A stretch of DNA of 49,687 nucleotides from Spirochaetota bacterium (GTDB lineage: Bacteria > Spirochaetota > Spirochaetia > Treponematales > Treponemataceae): NCBI GenBank assembly GCA_023393015.1, contig JAEWMY010000010.1, positions 1-49,687 of the forward strand, written 5' to 3'. Of the stretch, positions 1-7,517 are shown piece by piece; position 1 is the stretch's first letter; each line of letters starts with the position of its first letter. Position numbers and translations under genes: made by a program. The notes beneath the pieces were generated by a model, which saw only the letters and a list, made by a program, of their open reading frames with translations, ran no database searches and had not been told where the DNA came from.

Positions 1-707
1 GCCCCGCCCTTGACCGAAAGGAGGGAACTCGCGACGGCCATTCCGGTGTCGTTATGACAATGAATGCCGACCGGGATGCCGAGCTCCCGCACGACCGTCT
101 CGGTCATTTCCCGGACGACGTCGGGCAGCGTGCCCCCGTTCGTGTCGCAAAGCACCAGCGCGGAGGCCCCGCCTTCCTTCGCCGCCCGAAGCGTCGAAAG
201 GGCGTAGTCGGGGTTCGCGACGTACCCGTCGAAGAAGTGCTCGGCGTCGTATATGACGGTTCTCCCCTCGGAAACGAGGAAGGCCATCGTGTCGCGTATC
301 ATCGCGAGGTTCTCGTCGAGGGAGGCGCGGAGGATCTCGGTTACGTGGAAGTCCCAGGTCTTGCCGAAGATGCAGACCGTCTCGGTCCCGGCCGAAAGGA
401 GGCTCGCGAGGTTCGCGTCCTCCGAGGCCTTGATATCCTTGCGACGGGTCGAGCCGAAGGCCACGAGGCGCGAGGTCTCGAGCTTGATCTTGCGGACCTC
501 CTCGAAAAACTCGAGGTCCTTCGGGTTCGATCCGGGGTTGCCCGCTTCGATAAACGCGATCCCGAGTTCGTCGAGGGCGCGCACGATGTTTATCTTGTCC
601 TGGACGGAGAAGCTGATCCCCTCTCCCTGGGCGCCGTCGCGCAGGGTCGAGTCGAATATGTGCAATGTGCCGAAAGGCCCCGCGGTCGCGGCGTTGTTCG
701 TGGTCAT
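1..707 (-). CDS. cimA: (R)-citramalate synthase, N-terminal part (cut by window edge)
   Basis: Condenses pyruvate with acetyl-CoA to citramalate, the first step of the threonine-independent route to 2-ketobutyrate and isoleucine. I translated this frame directly: it opens MTTNNAATAGPFGTLHIFDS and continues into the HMGL-like barrel signature DSTLRDGAQGEG, later CDTNGGTLPD and the metal-binding GIHCHNDTGMAVASS near the edge. The wording DGAQ rather than DGEQ, plus the FxxAGNPGSNPKDLEFF segment, is typical of the CimA (TIGR00977) branch rather than LeuA. About 235 residues are present; the family is about 520-540 long, so the second half lies outside. The ATG is 5 bases after the leuA stop, so it is almost certainly translated from the leuA transcript. 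Isopropylmalate or homocitrate synthase is a weaker alternative. Confidence 0.9.
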   Translation of the reverse strand, partial: MTTNNAATAGPFGTLHIFDSTLRDGAQGEGISFSVQDKINIVRALDELGIAFIEAGNPGSNPKDLEFFEEVRKIKLETSRLVAFGSTRRKDIKASEDANLASLLSAGTETVCIFGKTWDFHVTEILRASLDENLAMIRDTMAFLVSEGRTVIYDAEHFFDGYVANPDYALSTLRAAKEGGASALVLCDTNGGTLPDVVREMTETVVRELGIPVGIHCHNDTGMAVASSLLSVKGG

Positions 708-712
708 CTTCG

Positions 713-2257
713 TTACCCCCGTGTCCGTTCCTGTTCGAGTTCGTAGGTCATGGCGTTAACCGCCGACAGATATGCCTTGAGCACCGACTCGACGATGTCG
801 GTCGAGACGCCGGAGCCGTTCCAGGTCCTGCCGTCGCGGCCGATGCGCACGTGGCTTTCCCCCTGCGCGTCCGCGCCCGTATCCGTCGCGTCGACGATCT
901 GCAGGCTGAAATCCTCCAGCTTGATCTCCGACCCGCCGATGATCTTGTCCACCGCGTTCAGCGAGGCGTCGACGGGCCCGTCGCCGATCGAGACGCGCTC
1001 GACCTTCGAGCCGTCCCTCGTGACGAGCCGTACCACCGAGGTCGCCGTTATCGAAGACCCCGAATTGACGACGAAGCGGTCGAGCTTGTACGCCTCGGGC
1101 ACGCCGGAAGACGATCCCGAGATCATCGCGTCGATGTCGCGGTCGGACACCGTCTTTTTCTTGTCGGCGAGGGCCTTGAACTCGTCGAAGAGGGCGTTCA
1201 GCCGCTCCTCGGTGACGCGATGACCCAGGTACGCGAGCCGTTCCTCGAAGGCGTGACGGCCCGAGTGTTTGCCGAGCACCATCTTGTTGTGCGGCAGGCC
1301 GATCGACTCCGGAGTCATGATCTCGTAGGTCGCGCGGTTCGCGAGCACGCCGTGCTGGTGGATGCCCGACTCGTGCGCGAAGGCGTTCTCGCCGACGATC
1401 GCCTTGTTCGGCTGGCACCGCACGCCCGTCGCCTTGGAGACGCGCTTCGACGCCTGCCAAATCTGGGTGGTGTCCACGCGGCAGGCCATGCCGTAGTATT
1501 CCTTCCGCGTGAACAGGTTCATCACGATCTCCTCGAGCGCGGCGTTGCCGGCCCGCTCGCCGAGGCCGTTCATCGTGCACTCGATCTGGTCGGCGCCGGC
1601 CATCGCGGCCGCGAGGGAGTTCGCGACGCCGAGGCCCAGGTCGTTGTGGCAATGCACCGAGATGACGGCCTTGTCGATGTTCGGCACGTTCGAGCGTATG
1701 TTGCGGATGAGGGTTCCGAATTCCTCGGGAACCGCGTATCCGACGGTGTCGGGGATGTTGACGGTCGAAGCGCCCGCGTTGATGACGCCCTCGATAACCC
1801 GGTACATGAAGGCCGGGTTCGAGCGCGACGCGTCCTCGAGCGAGAACTCGACGTCCCCGCAGAGGTTCCGCGCGTATTTGACCATCGCGACGGCCTGTTC
1901 GTACACCTGCTCGGGGGTCTTCTTGAGCTTGAACTCCATATGAAGGGGGCTCGTCGCGAGGAAGGTATGGATGCGCGGGCTTTCGGCGTCGCGTATCGCG
2001 TTCCAGGCGGCGTCGATGTCCTTCTCGAGGGCGCGGGAGAGGGAGGCGACCGTGACGCCCTTGATGTTCCGGGCGATGGCCTGAACCGACTGGAAGTCGC
2101 CGGGGCTCGCGATGGCAAAGCCCGCCTCGATGATATCGACGCCCAATCTCGCGAGACTTTCCGCGACGTCAAGCTTGTCCTGGAGGTTCATGCTGCAGCC
2201 GGGTGACTGTTCTCCGTCGCGTAAGGTTGTGTCGAAAATCTTGATTTGTCGTGCCAC
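713..2257 (-). CDS. leuA: 2-isopropylmalate synthase
   Basis: First committed step of leucine synthesis: acetyl-CoA plus 2-oxoisovalerate gives 2-isopropylmalate. The 514-residue protein has the usual length. The barrel domain (about 1-270) shows FDTTLRDGEQSPG at residues 8-20 and the metal-binding HCHNDLGLGVANS near residue 200; the C-terminal part (about 390-510) matches the LeuA allosteric dimer domain that senses leucine. The start is a GTG (MARQIKIFDTTL), supported by an AAGGAG Shine-Dalgarno 6 bases upstream. It is followed 5 bases later by cimA, making a two-gene branched-chain operon driven by the promoter at 2297-2325, where a palindrome fills the -35/-10 spacer. Feedback by leucine is inferred from the family, not seen directly. 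Confidence 0.95.
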   Translation of the reverse strand: MARQIKIFDTTLRDGEQSPGCSMNLQDKLDVAESLARLGVDIIEAGFAIASPGDFQSVQAIARNIKGVTVASLSRALEKDIDAAWNAIRDAESPRIHTFLATSPLHMEFKLKKTPEQVYEQAVAMVKYARNLCGDVEFSLEDASRSNPAFMYRVIEGVINAGASTVNIPDTVGYAVPEEFGTLIRNIRSNVPNIDKAVISVHCHNDLGLGVANSLAAAMAGADQIECTMNGLGERAGNAALEEIVMNLFTRKEYYGMACRVDTTQIWQASKRVSKATGVRCQPNKAIVGENAFAHESGIHQHGVLANRATYEIMTPESIGLPHNKMVLGKHSGRHAFEERLAYLGHRVTEERLNALFDEFKALADKKKTVSDRDIDAMISGSSSGVPEAYKLDRFVVNSGSSITATSVVRLVTRDGSKVERVSIGDGPVDASLNAVDKIIGGSEIKLEDFSLQIVDATDTGADAQGESHVRIGRDGRTWNGSGVSTDIVESVLKAYLSAVNAMTYELEQERTRG

Positions 2258-2296
2258 GAGGGTCTCCTTGTCACGGGCCTTGATCCCGTTGGGTCC

Positions 2297-2325
2297 AATG
2301 TACCCGTTTTAAACGGGTCGCACAA
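2297..2325 (-). promoter_or_regulatory. leuA-cimA promoter with operator-like palindrome in the spacer
   Basis: On the minus strand TTGTGC (2325-2320) is separated by 17 bases from TACATT (2302-2297). The spacer is almost exactly filled by the inverted repeat ACCCGTTT-t-AAACGGGT (+ strand 2302-2318). A protein bound there would sit between the two polymerase contacts, as many repressors and MerR-type activators do. The leader to the GTG is about 33 bases and carries AAGGAG. Confidence 0.55.
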
Positions 2326-2377
2326 CGGGAAAAGACGTTAATAGCCCCAATTTTTACAGTTTATATTTGTTACTTTC

Positions 2378-2406
2378 TTGTTTATATATTTTATGTCTGT
2401 TATACT
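2378..2406 (+). promoter_or_regulatory. Promoter of the DUF4143 ATPase gene, leaderless type
   Basis: TTGTTT (2378-2383), 17-base spacer, TATACT (2401-2406), then 7 bases to the ATG at 2414. No Shine-Dalgarno sequence precedes the ATG. The surrounding 2340-2430 stretch is much richer in A+T than its neighbours. Confidence 0.5.
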
Positions 2407-2413
2407 TGACAAT

Positions 2414-3622
2414 ATGCAATTATATTCGCGAGTAAAGACGGAAAAAGAGATACAAGCCGTCTCGAAGCGCTATCCGATAGTCCTCCTCTCCGGCCTTTTC
2501 GGGGTCGGCAAGTCGACCTTGCTAGCATCGCTTGCCCGCTCGTCACGCGAGGCGAAACCACCCGTCCGCATACTCCACCTCGATGCCGAGGACTATCCCG
2601 ACGCCGCATCCCTGCTCGAGGCGACACGCGCCCTCGGCGTCGGACCGTCCGCCCTCTTCCTTGACAACGCGGATCGTTGCTCCGGCCTTTCCGGGGCGCT
2701 GGCGAGCATCCGCTCGCGCTACTCCGCCTCCATACTACTGGCAAGCAGGGGAGGCATGGCGCTTGAATCGGCCCTGCGAGAGTCCTTCGGACCTTCGTTC
2801 AGCCGGGATTTCACCGTATATCGCCTGCAGCCCCTGGGCTACGGCGAGTTTATCGAGGCGACGGGTCTCAAGGAATCGCGAAAAACACTCGACCTCTACT
2901 GCAAAACGGGCGGCTTGCCGCAAAGCCTGATGATCGATCCCGAGTCCGCCGACGCGGCGGAGTTTACGAGAATTCGGGCCAATTCGTTCATATTGACGGA
3001 GATTGTCGAGCCGAACTCCATACGCAATCCGTCGTATTTACGCGAACTCCTTTCCCTGATAGCCCGCTTTACCGGAGAACGGATGAGCGCCCGGCAGGCG
3101 AGCGAGGCGATGGCGGCGAAAGGAATCACCTTCTCTCCCCAATCCGTGTTAGACTATCTGGGGTTCTGCGCGAGGTCCTCCCTTCTGGTTCCCGTCCCGC
3201 TCCTGGATATCGACAAAAACCGCGAACTTGACGGGGCGGACTCGTGGTACTTCGGGGACGCCGGGCTCCGGTTCGCCTTCTCGGCGAGGGAAACGCGATC
3301 GGAGCTTTCGAGGGCGGAGGAAAACCTCCTGTTTCTGCGTCTCGCGGACGACGGCTGGACCGTGAAAAAAGGAAGGGTCGGGTACGGCAAACACGCGACC
3401 GAGGAGATCGGCTTCGTGTGCGAGCGAAACGGCACGCGCTCTTACGCGCAGATCGTCCCGGGCTCGGCGACCGCCGGCGAGCGGATGCGTTCCTACGAGG
3501 CCCTGCTCGCGATTCGCGACGCCTGGCCACGCTACCTTTTGGACGCGGGCGCGGACGAAACGGCCCGTGACGGGATCAGGCGGCTCTCCGTCCGGGACGC
3601 GCTGTTGCGGGGACTGGAATAA
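2414..3622 (+). CDS. AAA-type ATPase with C-terminal DUF4143 domain
   Basis: A P-loop ATPase of the AAA_14/DUF4143 family, about 402 residues. The N-terminal ATPase has Walker A GLFGVGKSTLLAS (about residues 22-34), a Walker B-like ALFLDNAD, and the family's typical PLGYGEFIEATGL segment. The C-terminal DUF4143 part includes SWYFGDAGLRFAF and a degenerate PD-(D/E)XK-like patch EEIGFVCERNGTRSYAQIV. The cellular role of this family is unsettled; proposals range from toxin-antitoxin-like or DNA-related functions to simple orphan ATPases. An upstream in-frame TTG at 2378 and ATG at 2393 exist, but both overlap the promoter, and family members normally start close to the P-loop, so I prefer ATG 2414. 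Such genes are often horizontally mobile; the A+T-rich 5' end is compatible with acquisition. Confidence 0.8.
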   Translation: MQLYSRVKTEKEIQAVSKRYPIVLLSGLFGVGKSTLLASLARSSREAKPPVRILHLDAEDYPDAASLLEATRALGVGPSALFLDNADRCSGLSGALASIRSRYSASILLASRGGMALESALRESFGPSFSRDFTVYRLQPLGYGEFIEATGLKESRKTLDLYCKTGGLPQSLMIDPESADAAEFTRIRANSFILTEIVEPNSIRNPSYLRELLSLIARFTGERMSARQASEAMAAKGITFSPQSVLDYLGFCARSSLLVPVPLLDIDKNRELDGADSWYFGDAGLRFAFSARETRSELSRAEENLLFLRLADDGWTVKKGRVGYGKHATEEIGFVCERNGTRSYAQIVPGSATAGERMRSYEALLAIRDAWPRYLLDAGADETARDGIRRLSVRDALLRGLE

Positions 3623-3678
3623 GGACGTTGCACCAGCTTCGGGCATGAACGAGACTTGGGAAAGCGCAAGGAGGCAGT

Positions 3679-5178
3679 ATGATACGCCGACAATGGCCGG
3701 TCGTCACGATGGCCGCGTGCTTTATCTGCATAGCCTCGTATATCCTCGTCAACGACCTGAACTACCGCATGGACAACCGGTACCAGGCCCTGCAGGTCAA
3801 AACCTTTCAAACGTATTCCTCCTGGCATCGGTATATCGGCACGCTCAAGGGCCTTATACTGACCACGAACGGTTTCGGCGAAACCCTGGACGCGGCGATA
3901 GGATTGCAAAACAGGACCGAGTCGCTTCTCGCGGAATTGCAAGCCCTTTCGTCCCCGCTCGACGGCGATATCAGAAAGTCCGTCGAATCCTTCGCGGGCA
4001 GCATCAAGGGAAGCCTCGAGCTCGGAAAGGAGCTGACCGACAACGGCTACGTGTTTCTCGAACAACCCGACCTTCCCCTCGCGTATCGGGAAGGAAGGCT
4101 CGGCCTGTCGAGCCTTTCGGGCAAGGACGTCACGAGTCTCATGGGAACGCTCGCCTCGTTCCAGTACTACCAGCTCGTCCGCAGGCTCAAGGGGATGAAT
4201 ACCCTCTTTGACCGGATATACTCGGACCGGCTCGACACGATACTGCAGGGGATACAGGCCCAGTCGGAACGAATACGGAGGAATTTCTTCATCCTCAGGC
4301 TCGCCCTGCTCGGCCTTACCATGGGAGCGGGCGCCGTTCTCGTCATGCAGCTTCACCGGCACAACCGCTATCTCCGAAAGGTCGCGGACCGGACGGGACG
4401 GGAACTCGCCACGACGAAATCGCACCTCAGCGAGGTGCAGCTGTACCTGCACAGCGCGCAGTACCAACAATCACTGTTCGAGATGGTGGCGGGCCTTTCG
4501 CACGAGCTCAATACCCCGCTCGGAAACTGCCTGAGCGCGTCAAGCTTTCTCGAGTCCAGAATCGCCGAGCTCCGGCTCGCCTTCGATCGCGGGGAACTTT
4601 CCAGAGAGGCCTTCGAACGGGCGGTAGACGAGAGCACCGCGGGGTTCGGGCTCATCCAGTCGAACCTCGAGCGGATGAGGATTCAGATCGATACCTTCAA
4701 GCGGCTTTCGAGCGCCAACCAGGATACGCCCGGCGCGGTCATTCCCCTGGACCGGTTCATAGACGGCGAAATTCCCCAAATCGCGAGGGAGAACGGCGGG
4801 GGCGTCGCGGTAACCGCGCAGTGGGACCGACTCGGGAATCCGTCGATTCGGTATTCCGACATCCGGATGATTCTCGCGCAGTTGCTCGATAATTGCCGCG
4901 AGCACGCCGAGGCGAAAAACGCCGTCGTGCGGTTCCGCGTCCACGAGGGCCTTCTCGAAATATCCTTTACCGACGACGGAAGGGGCATAAGCGACGAGGA
5001 TCTCGAGAAGATCGCGGAACCCTTCTTCACGACCGCGCGGGGAAAGAACCACATGGGACTCGGGCTTTCCATCGTAACCTCGTTCATCGTCAACAAACTC
5101 CAGGGAACCATTCGCTTCCATCACGGAAATCCCGGCTTGCGCGTGGTCATGAGCATCCCGATAAAAAACCTGTCCTGA
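3679..5178 (+). CDS. Membrane sensor histidine kinase
   Basis: A 499-residue kinase. Transmembrane helix 1 is at about 7-25 and helix 2 at about 207-228, enclosing an extracytoplasmic, mostly helical sensor region of about 180 residues with no family I recognise. A coiled-coil linker leads to the H-box GLSHELNTPLGN, with the phosphoacceptor at His275. The HATPase domain shows the N-box LAQLLDNCREHAE, the G1 box DDGRGIS, the F-box EPFFTT and the G2 box MGLGLSIV. AGGAGG precedes the ATG by 6 bases. No response regulator lies beside it, so it is either an orphan or feeds the regulator at 7514. Its dimerisation helix resembles that of the kinase at 6630 (N-T-P/N-L-G-x-C, then a charged insert, then FKR), pointing to paralogy. 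Confidence 0.9.
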   Translation: MIRRQWPVVTMAACFICIASYILVNDLNYRMDNRYQALQVKTFQTYSSWHRYIGTLKGLILTTNGFGETLDAAIGLQNRTESLLAELQALSSPLDGDIRKSVESFAGSIKGSLELGKELTDNGYVFLEQPDLPLAYREGRLGLSSLSGKDVTSLMGTLASFQYYQLVRRLKGMNTLFDRIYSDRLDTILQGIQAQSERIRRNFFILRLALLGLTMGAGAVLVMQLHRHNRYLRKVADRTGRELATTKSHLSEVQLYLHSAQYQQSLFEMVAGLSHELNTPLGNCLSASSFLESRIAELRLAFDRGELSREAFERAVDESTAGFGLIQSNLERMRIQIDTFKRLSSANQDTPGAVIPLDRFIDGEIPQIARENGGGVAVTAQWDRLGNPSIRYSDIRMILAQLLDNCREHAEAKNAVVRFRVHEGLLEISFTDDGRGISDEDLEKIAEPFFTTARGKNHMGLGLSIVTSFIVNKLQGTIRFHHGNPGLRVVMSIPIKNLS

Positions 5179-5203
5179 GTCCTATCACTGCGGACGCGCG
5201 CCT

Positions 5204-6505
5204 TCACTCCCGGCGTTCCCTGATCTTGTCCCATTCGGCGTCAAGGATACGCGCGCCCTCCTCCGGGGTGATCTCGCCCACCATCACCCGCGCGGACGCC
5301 TCGTTGAGGGCCGTTCCCACGCTGAGCGGGAAGAGCTGGTCCGGGTACAGGCAGTAGCTTTCCATTTCCGAAAGGTAGGCCTTCACCATCGAAAGGCCGG
5401 GGGCCGCCACCTCGACCGCCTCTACGGTCGGTATGGCGGGAAAGACGTCGAAGAGCCGCTGCAAATTCTCTGCCCGCGTGAAATATTCGAGCAGCGCCAC
5501 CGCCTCGTCGGGCGCGTTCTTGCCGATCACGAAACCGTTTCCGCCGCCCATCGCGTCGGCCACTTTTCCGCGCCCCCCGCGCACCGCCGGAAACGGGGAA
5601 AAGGCCATGACCGAAGAAAGCCCGTCCTTGCGTTCGGCCGCCTGGGCCTGAACGGCGAGGGCCCACTGCCCCATGAGCTGTACGGCGGCGGCGCCGTCGC
5701 CCATCTGGCGCGATTGCGCTATGAAATCGTCGCCGATACTCGTCGAAACGAAGTACCCCTTTTCGAAGAGGACGCGCATCATGTAGCCGGCGCGAATCAT
5801 CGCGGGATCGGAGAAGGCGCGCTTGCCCGCGTACACGTCCTTGAAGAAGTCGGACCCGGCAAGCCGCATCGTAAGATAGACCCAGTAATACATGACGGGC
5901 CAACGATCGGCTATGCCGCACGCGACCGGCGCGACGCCCCGATCCTTCAGCGTTTCGAACATCTCGAGAAGTGCGTCCCAGTCGTCGGGGAACGAGCGGA
6001 TACCCGCCTTCGCGAGAAGCTCGCGGTTGTACCAAAAGCCGACGGCGCCGAGATCGTACGGAAAACCGTACACGCGACCCTCATGACTGAATATCTCGAG
6101 GGCGGCGGGATTGATCCTGCTTTGCCAACGGTCGGACAGCACCCAGTCGGTAATATCCCGCAGGTGTCCCGCGCGTACCTGCTCCGCGAGGCCTCCCCCT
6201 CCCCAGCTGTGGAAGATATCGGGAGGATCGTCGGCGGCGAACTCGAGCTCGAGCTTCGGCTTGTAGTCCATGTTCTCGAGGATGACGATGTTCACCGTAA
6301 CGCCGCGGTTTTTCGCGGCGAACTCACGGGCGACGGCGTCGTACACGTCCTGCGACGGCTTGTCGAAATTGATATGCCACCAGGAAAGCTCGACGTCCTT
6401 TCGGTCGCCGGAGTCTCTCTTGCCGCGGCACGAAAGCAATGCCGCGACGGCCACCGCGCAACACGCGAGCAAGATCGCCGTCACAATCGGCGTTTTCTTC
6501 ATCAT
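5204..6505 (-). CDS. ABC-type extracellular solute-binding lipoprotein, family 1 (orphan)
   Basis: A sugar-type periplasmic binding protein of 433 residues. It starts MMKKTPIVTAILLACC, with a hydrophobic signal and the lipobox ALLSC (cysteine near residue 26), so it is predicted to be lipid-anchored. The mature part matches SBP_bac_1: ELSWWHINFDKP, LEFAADDPPDIFHSWGGGGLAEQV, VYGFPYDLGAVGFWYNRELLAKAGI and DAMGGGNGFVIGKNAPDEA. GGGAGG precedes the start. No permease or ATPase genes of an ABC importer adjoin it; its neighbours are two histidine kinases. It may serve a distant transporter with shared permeases, or present a ligand to a sensor. The substrate cannot be read from the sequence. Confidence 0.88.
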   Translation of the reverse strand: MMKKTPIVTAILLACCAVAVAALLSCRGKRDSGDRKDVELSWWHINFDKPSQDVYDAVAREFAAKNRGVTVNIVILENMDYKPKLELEFAADDPPDIFHSWGGGGLAEQVRAGHLRDITDWVLSDRWQSRINPAALEIFSHEGRVYGFPYDLGAVGFWYNRELLAKAGIRSFPDDWDALLEMFETLKDRGVAPVACGIADRWPVMYYWVYLTMRLAGSDFFKDVYAGKRAFSDPAMIRAGYMMRVLFEKGYFVSTSIGDDFIAQSRQMGDGAAAVQLMGQWALAVQAQAAERKDGLSSVMAFSPFPAVRGGRGKVADAMGGGNGFVIGKNAPDEAVALLEYFTRAENLQRLFDVFPAIPTVEAVEVAAPGLSMVKAYLSEMESYCLYPDQLFPLSVGTALNEASARVMVGEITPEEGARILDAEWDKIRERRE

Positions 6506-6594
6506 ACGCGCCTCCCGTTCCCGTTGTCGCGGGTCGTATCTCCGTACTAATCATACGGGATGTTCGTCAAGCGCGCCATAGTATTGTTATAAAC

Positions 6595-6623
6595 TTGACA
6601 ACCCGATTCGGCGGAGCCACAAT
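6595..6623 (+). promoter_or_regulatory. Promoter of the second histidine kinase gene, leaderless type
   Basis: Perfect TTGACA (6595-6600), 17 bases, CACAAT (6618-6623), then six bases TACCGT to the ATG at 6630. The same ACAATTACCGTATG string occurs in front of the diguanylate cyclase gene at 29314-29327. Confidence 0.65.
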
Positions 6624-6629
6624 TACCGT

Positions 6630-7517
6630 ATGTACGCTTACGTGGCCGCCGGAGCCCTTTCCGCGCTGAGCGCGATCCTCGGCGTTTTCCTGGCCCGCGC
6701 GGTCGGGCGGAAACGCGCGCTGCAGACGCTCCTTCTCAAGACCGAGCAGATGGCGAATCTCGGCAGACTCGTGCCGCCCCTCACCCATGACGTCAACACG
6801 AATCTCGGGGTATGCATATCGGCGACCACGTACCTTAGGGAAAAGGTCGTCGAAACCGCGAGATTATTCGACAAGGGAACGCTGTCCCGCACCGATCTTC
6901 AGGACCATCTGAAAACGGCCGGGGAATCGTGCGATCTTCTCGTATTGAACCTTTCGAAGGCCGCCGAGCTCATCTCGAGCTTCAAGCGGGTATCCGTAGA
7001 CAACTCGGTTCTTTCGTTCGAGACCTACGACCTCGAGGAATACCTCAAGCAAGTCGTCACGAGCATGACCCCGAGGCTGCGCAAGACCGGACATCGAGTC
7101 GAGGTTCACTGCGGGTCGGGGATTACCCTCACGGGAAAACCGGGGCTCGTGTACCAGATACTGACGAACCTCGTGACAAACGCCCTGACCCACGCCTTCG
7201 AGGCGGATTGCCCGGGGCTCGTCTCGGTCGAGGCGCGCGAGGAAGGCGACGACGTCGTCATCCGCGTGCGGGACAACGGCAAGGGAATGAGCCCGGCGGT
7301 AGCCGAGCGGGCCTTCACGCCCTTCTTCACCACGAAACGAAACGAGGGCGGGACGGGACTCGGGTTGAGCATCGTCCAATCGATCGTACGCGACGAATTA
7401 CGGGGCACGATCGCTTTGGAGAGCGCGCCCGGGGCCGGAACGGCGTTTACCGTACGATTCCCCCGCGCCCCGCGGGAAGTCGCCGAAACGACACGCGAAA
7501 AGGAAGCGACGGTATGA
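6630..7517 (+). CDS. Histidine kinase with one N-terminal membrane helix
   Basis: A short kinase (295 residues) with a single N-terminal membrane helix (about 2-22) and no extracytoplasmic domain, so it probably senses through partners or cytoplasmic cues. The H-box reads LVPPLTHDVNTNLGVC with the phosphoacceptor at His53. The HATPase domain has ILTNLVTNALTHAF, RDNGKGMS, FTPFFTTKRNEGGTGLGLSIVQSIV. It overlaps the response-regulator gene by 4 bases (ATGA), the classic arrangement for a cognate pair with coupled translation. There is no Shine-Dalgarno site, but the -10 box is 6 bases upstream, so the message should be leaderless. It looks like a stripped-down paralogue of the kinase at 3679; the two may compete for or share the regulator at 7514. 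Confidence 0.9.
   Translation: MYAYVAAGALSALSAILGVFLARAVGRKRALQTLLLKTEQMANLGRLVPPLTHDVNTNLGVCISATTYLREKVVETARLFDKGTLSRTDLQDHLKTAGESCDLLVLNLSKAAELISSFKRVSVDNSVLSFETYDLEEYLKQVVTSMTPRLRKTGHRVEVHCGSGITLTGKPGLVYQILTNLVTNALTHAFEADCPGLVSVEAREEGDDVVIRVRDNGKGMSPAVAERAFTPFFTTKRNEGGTGLGLSIVQSIVRDELRGTIALESAPGAGTAFTVRFPRAPREVAETTREKEATV

Noticed and set aside
6929..7513. N-terminal extension of the HD-GYP regulator
   Set aside because: It lies in the +2 frame of the histidine kinase gene, is Arg-rich low-complexity, and the ATG at 7514 overlaps the kinase stop in the usual ATGA way.
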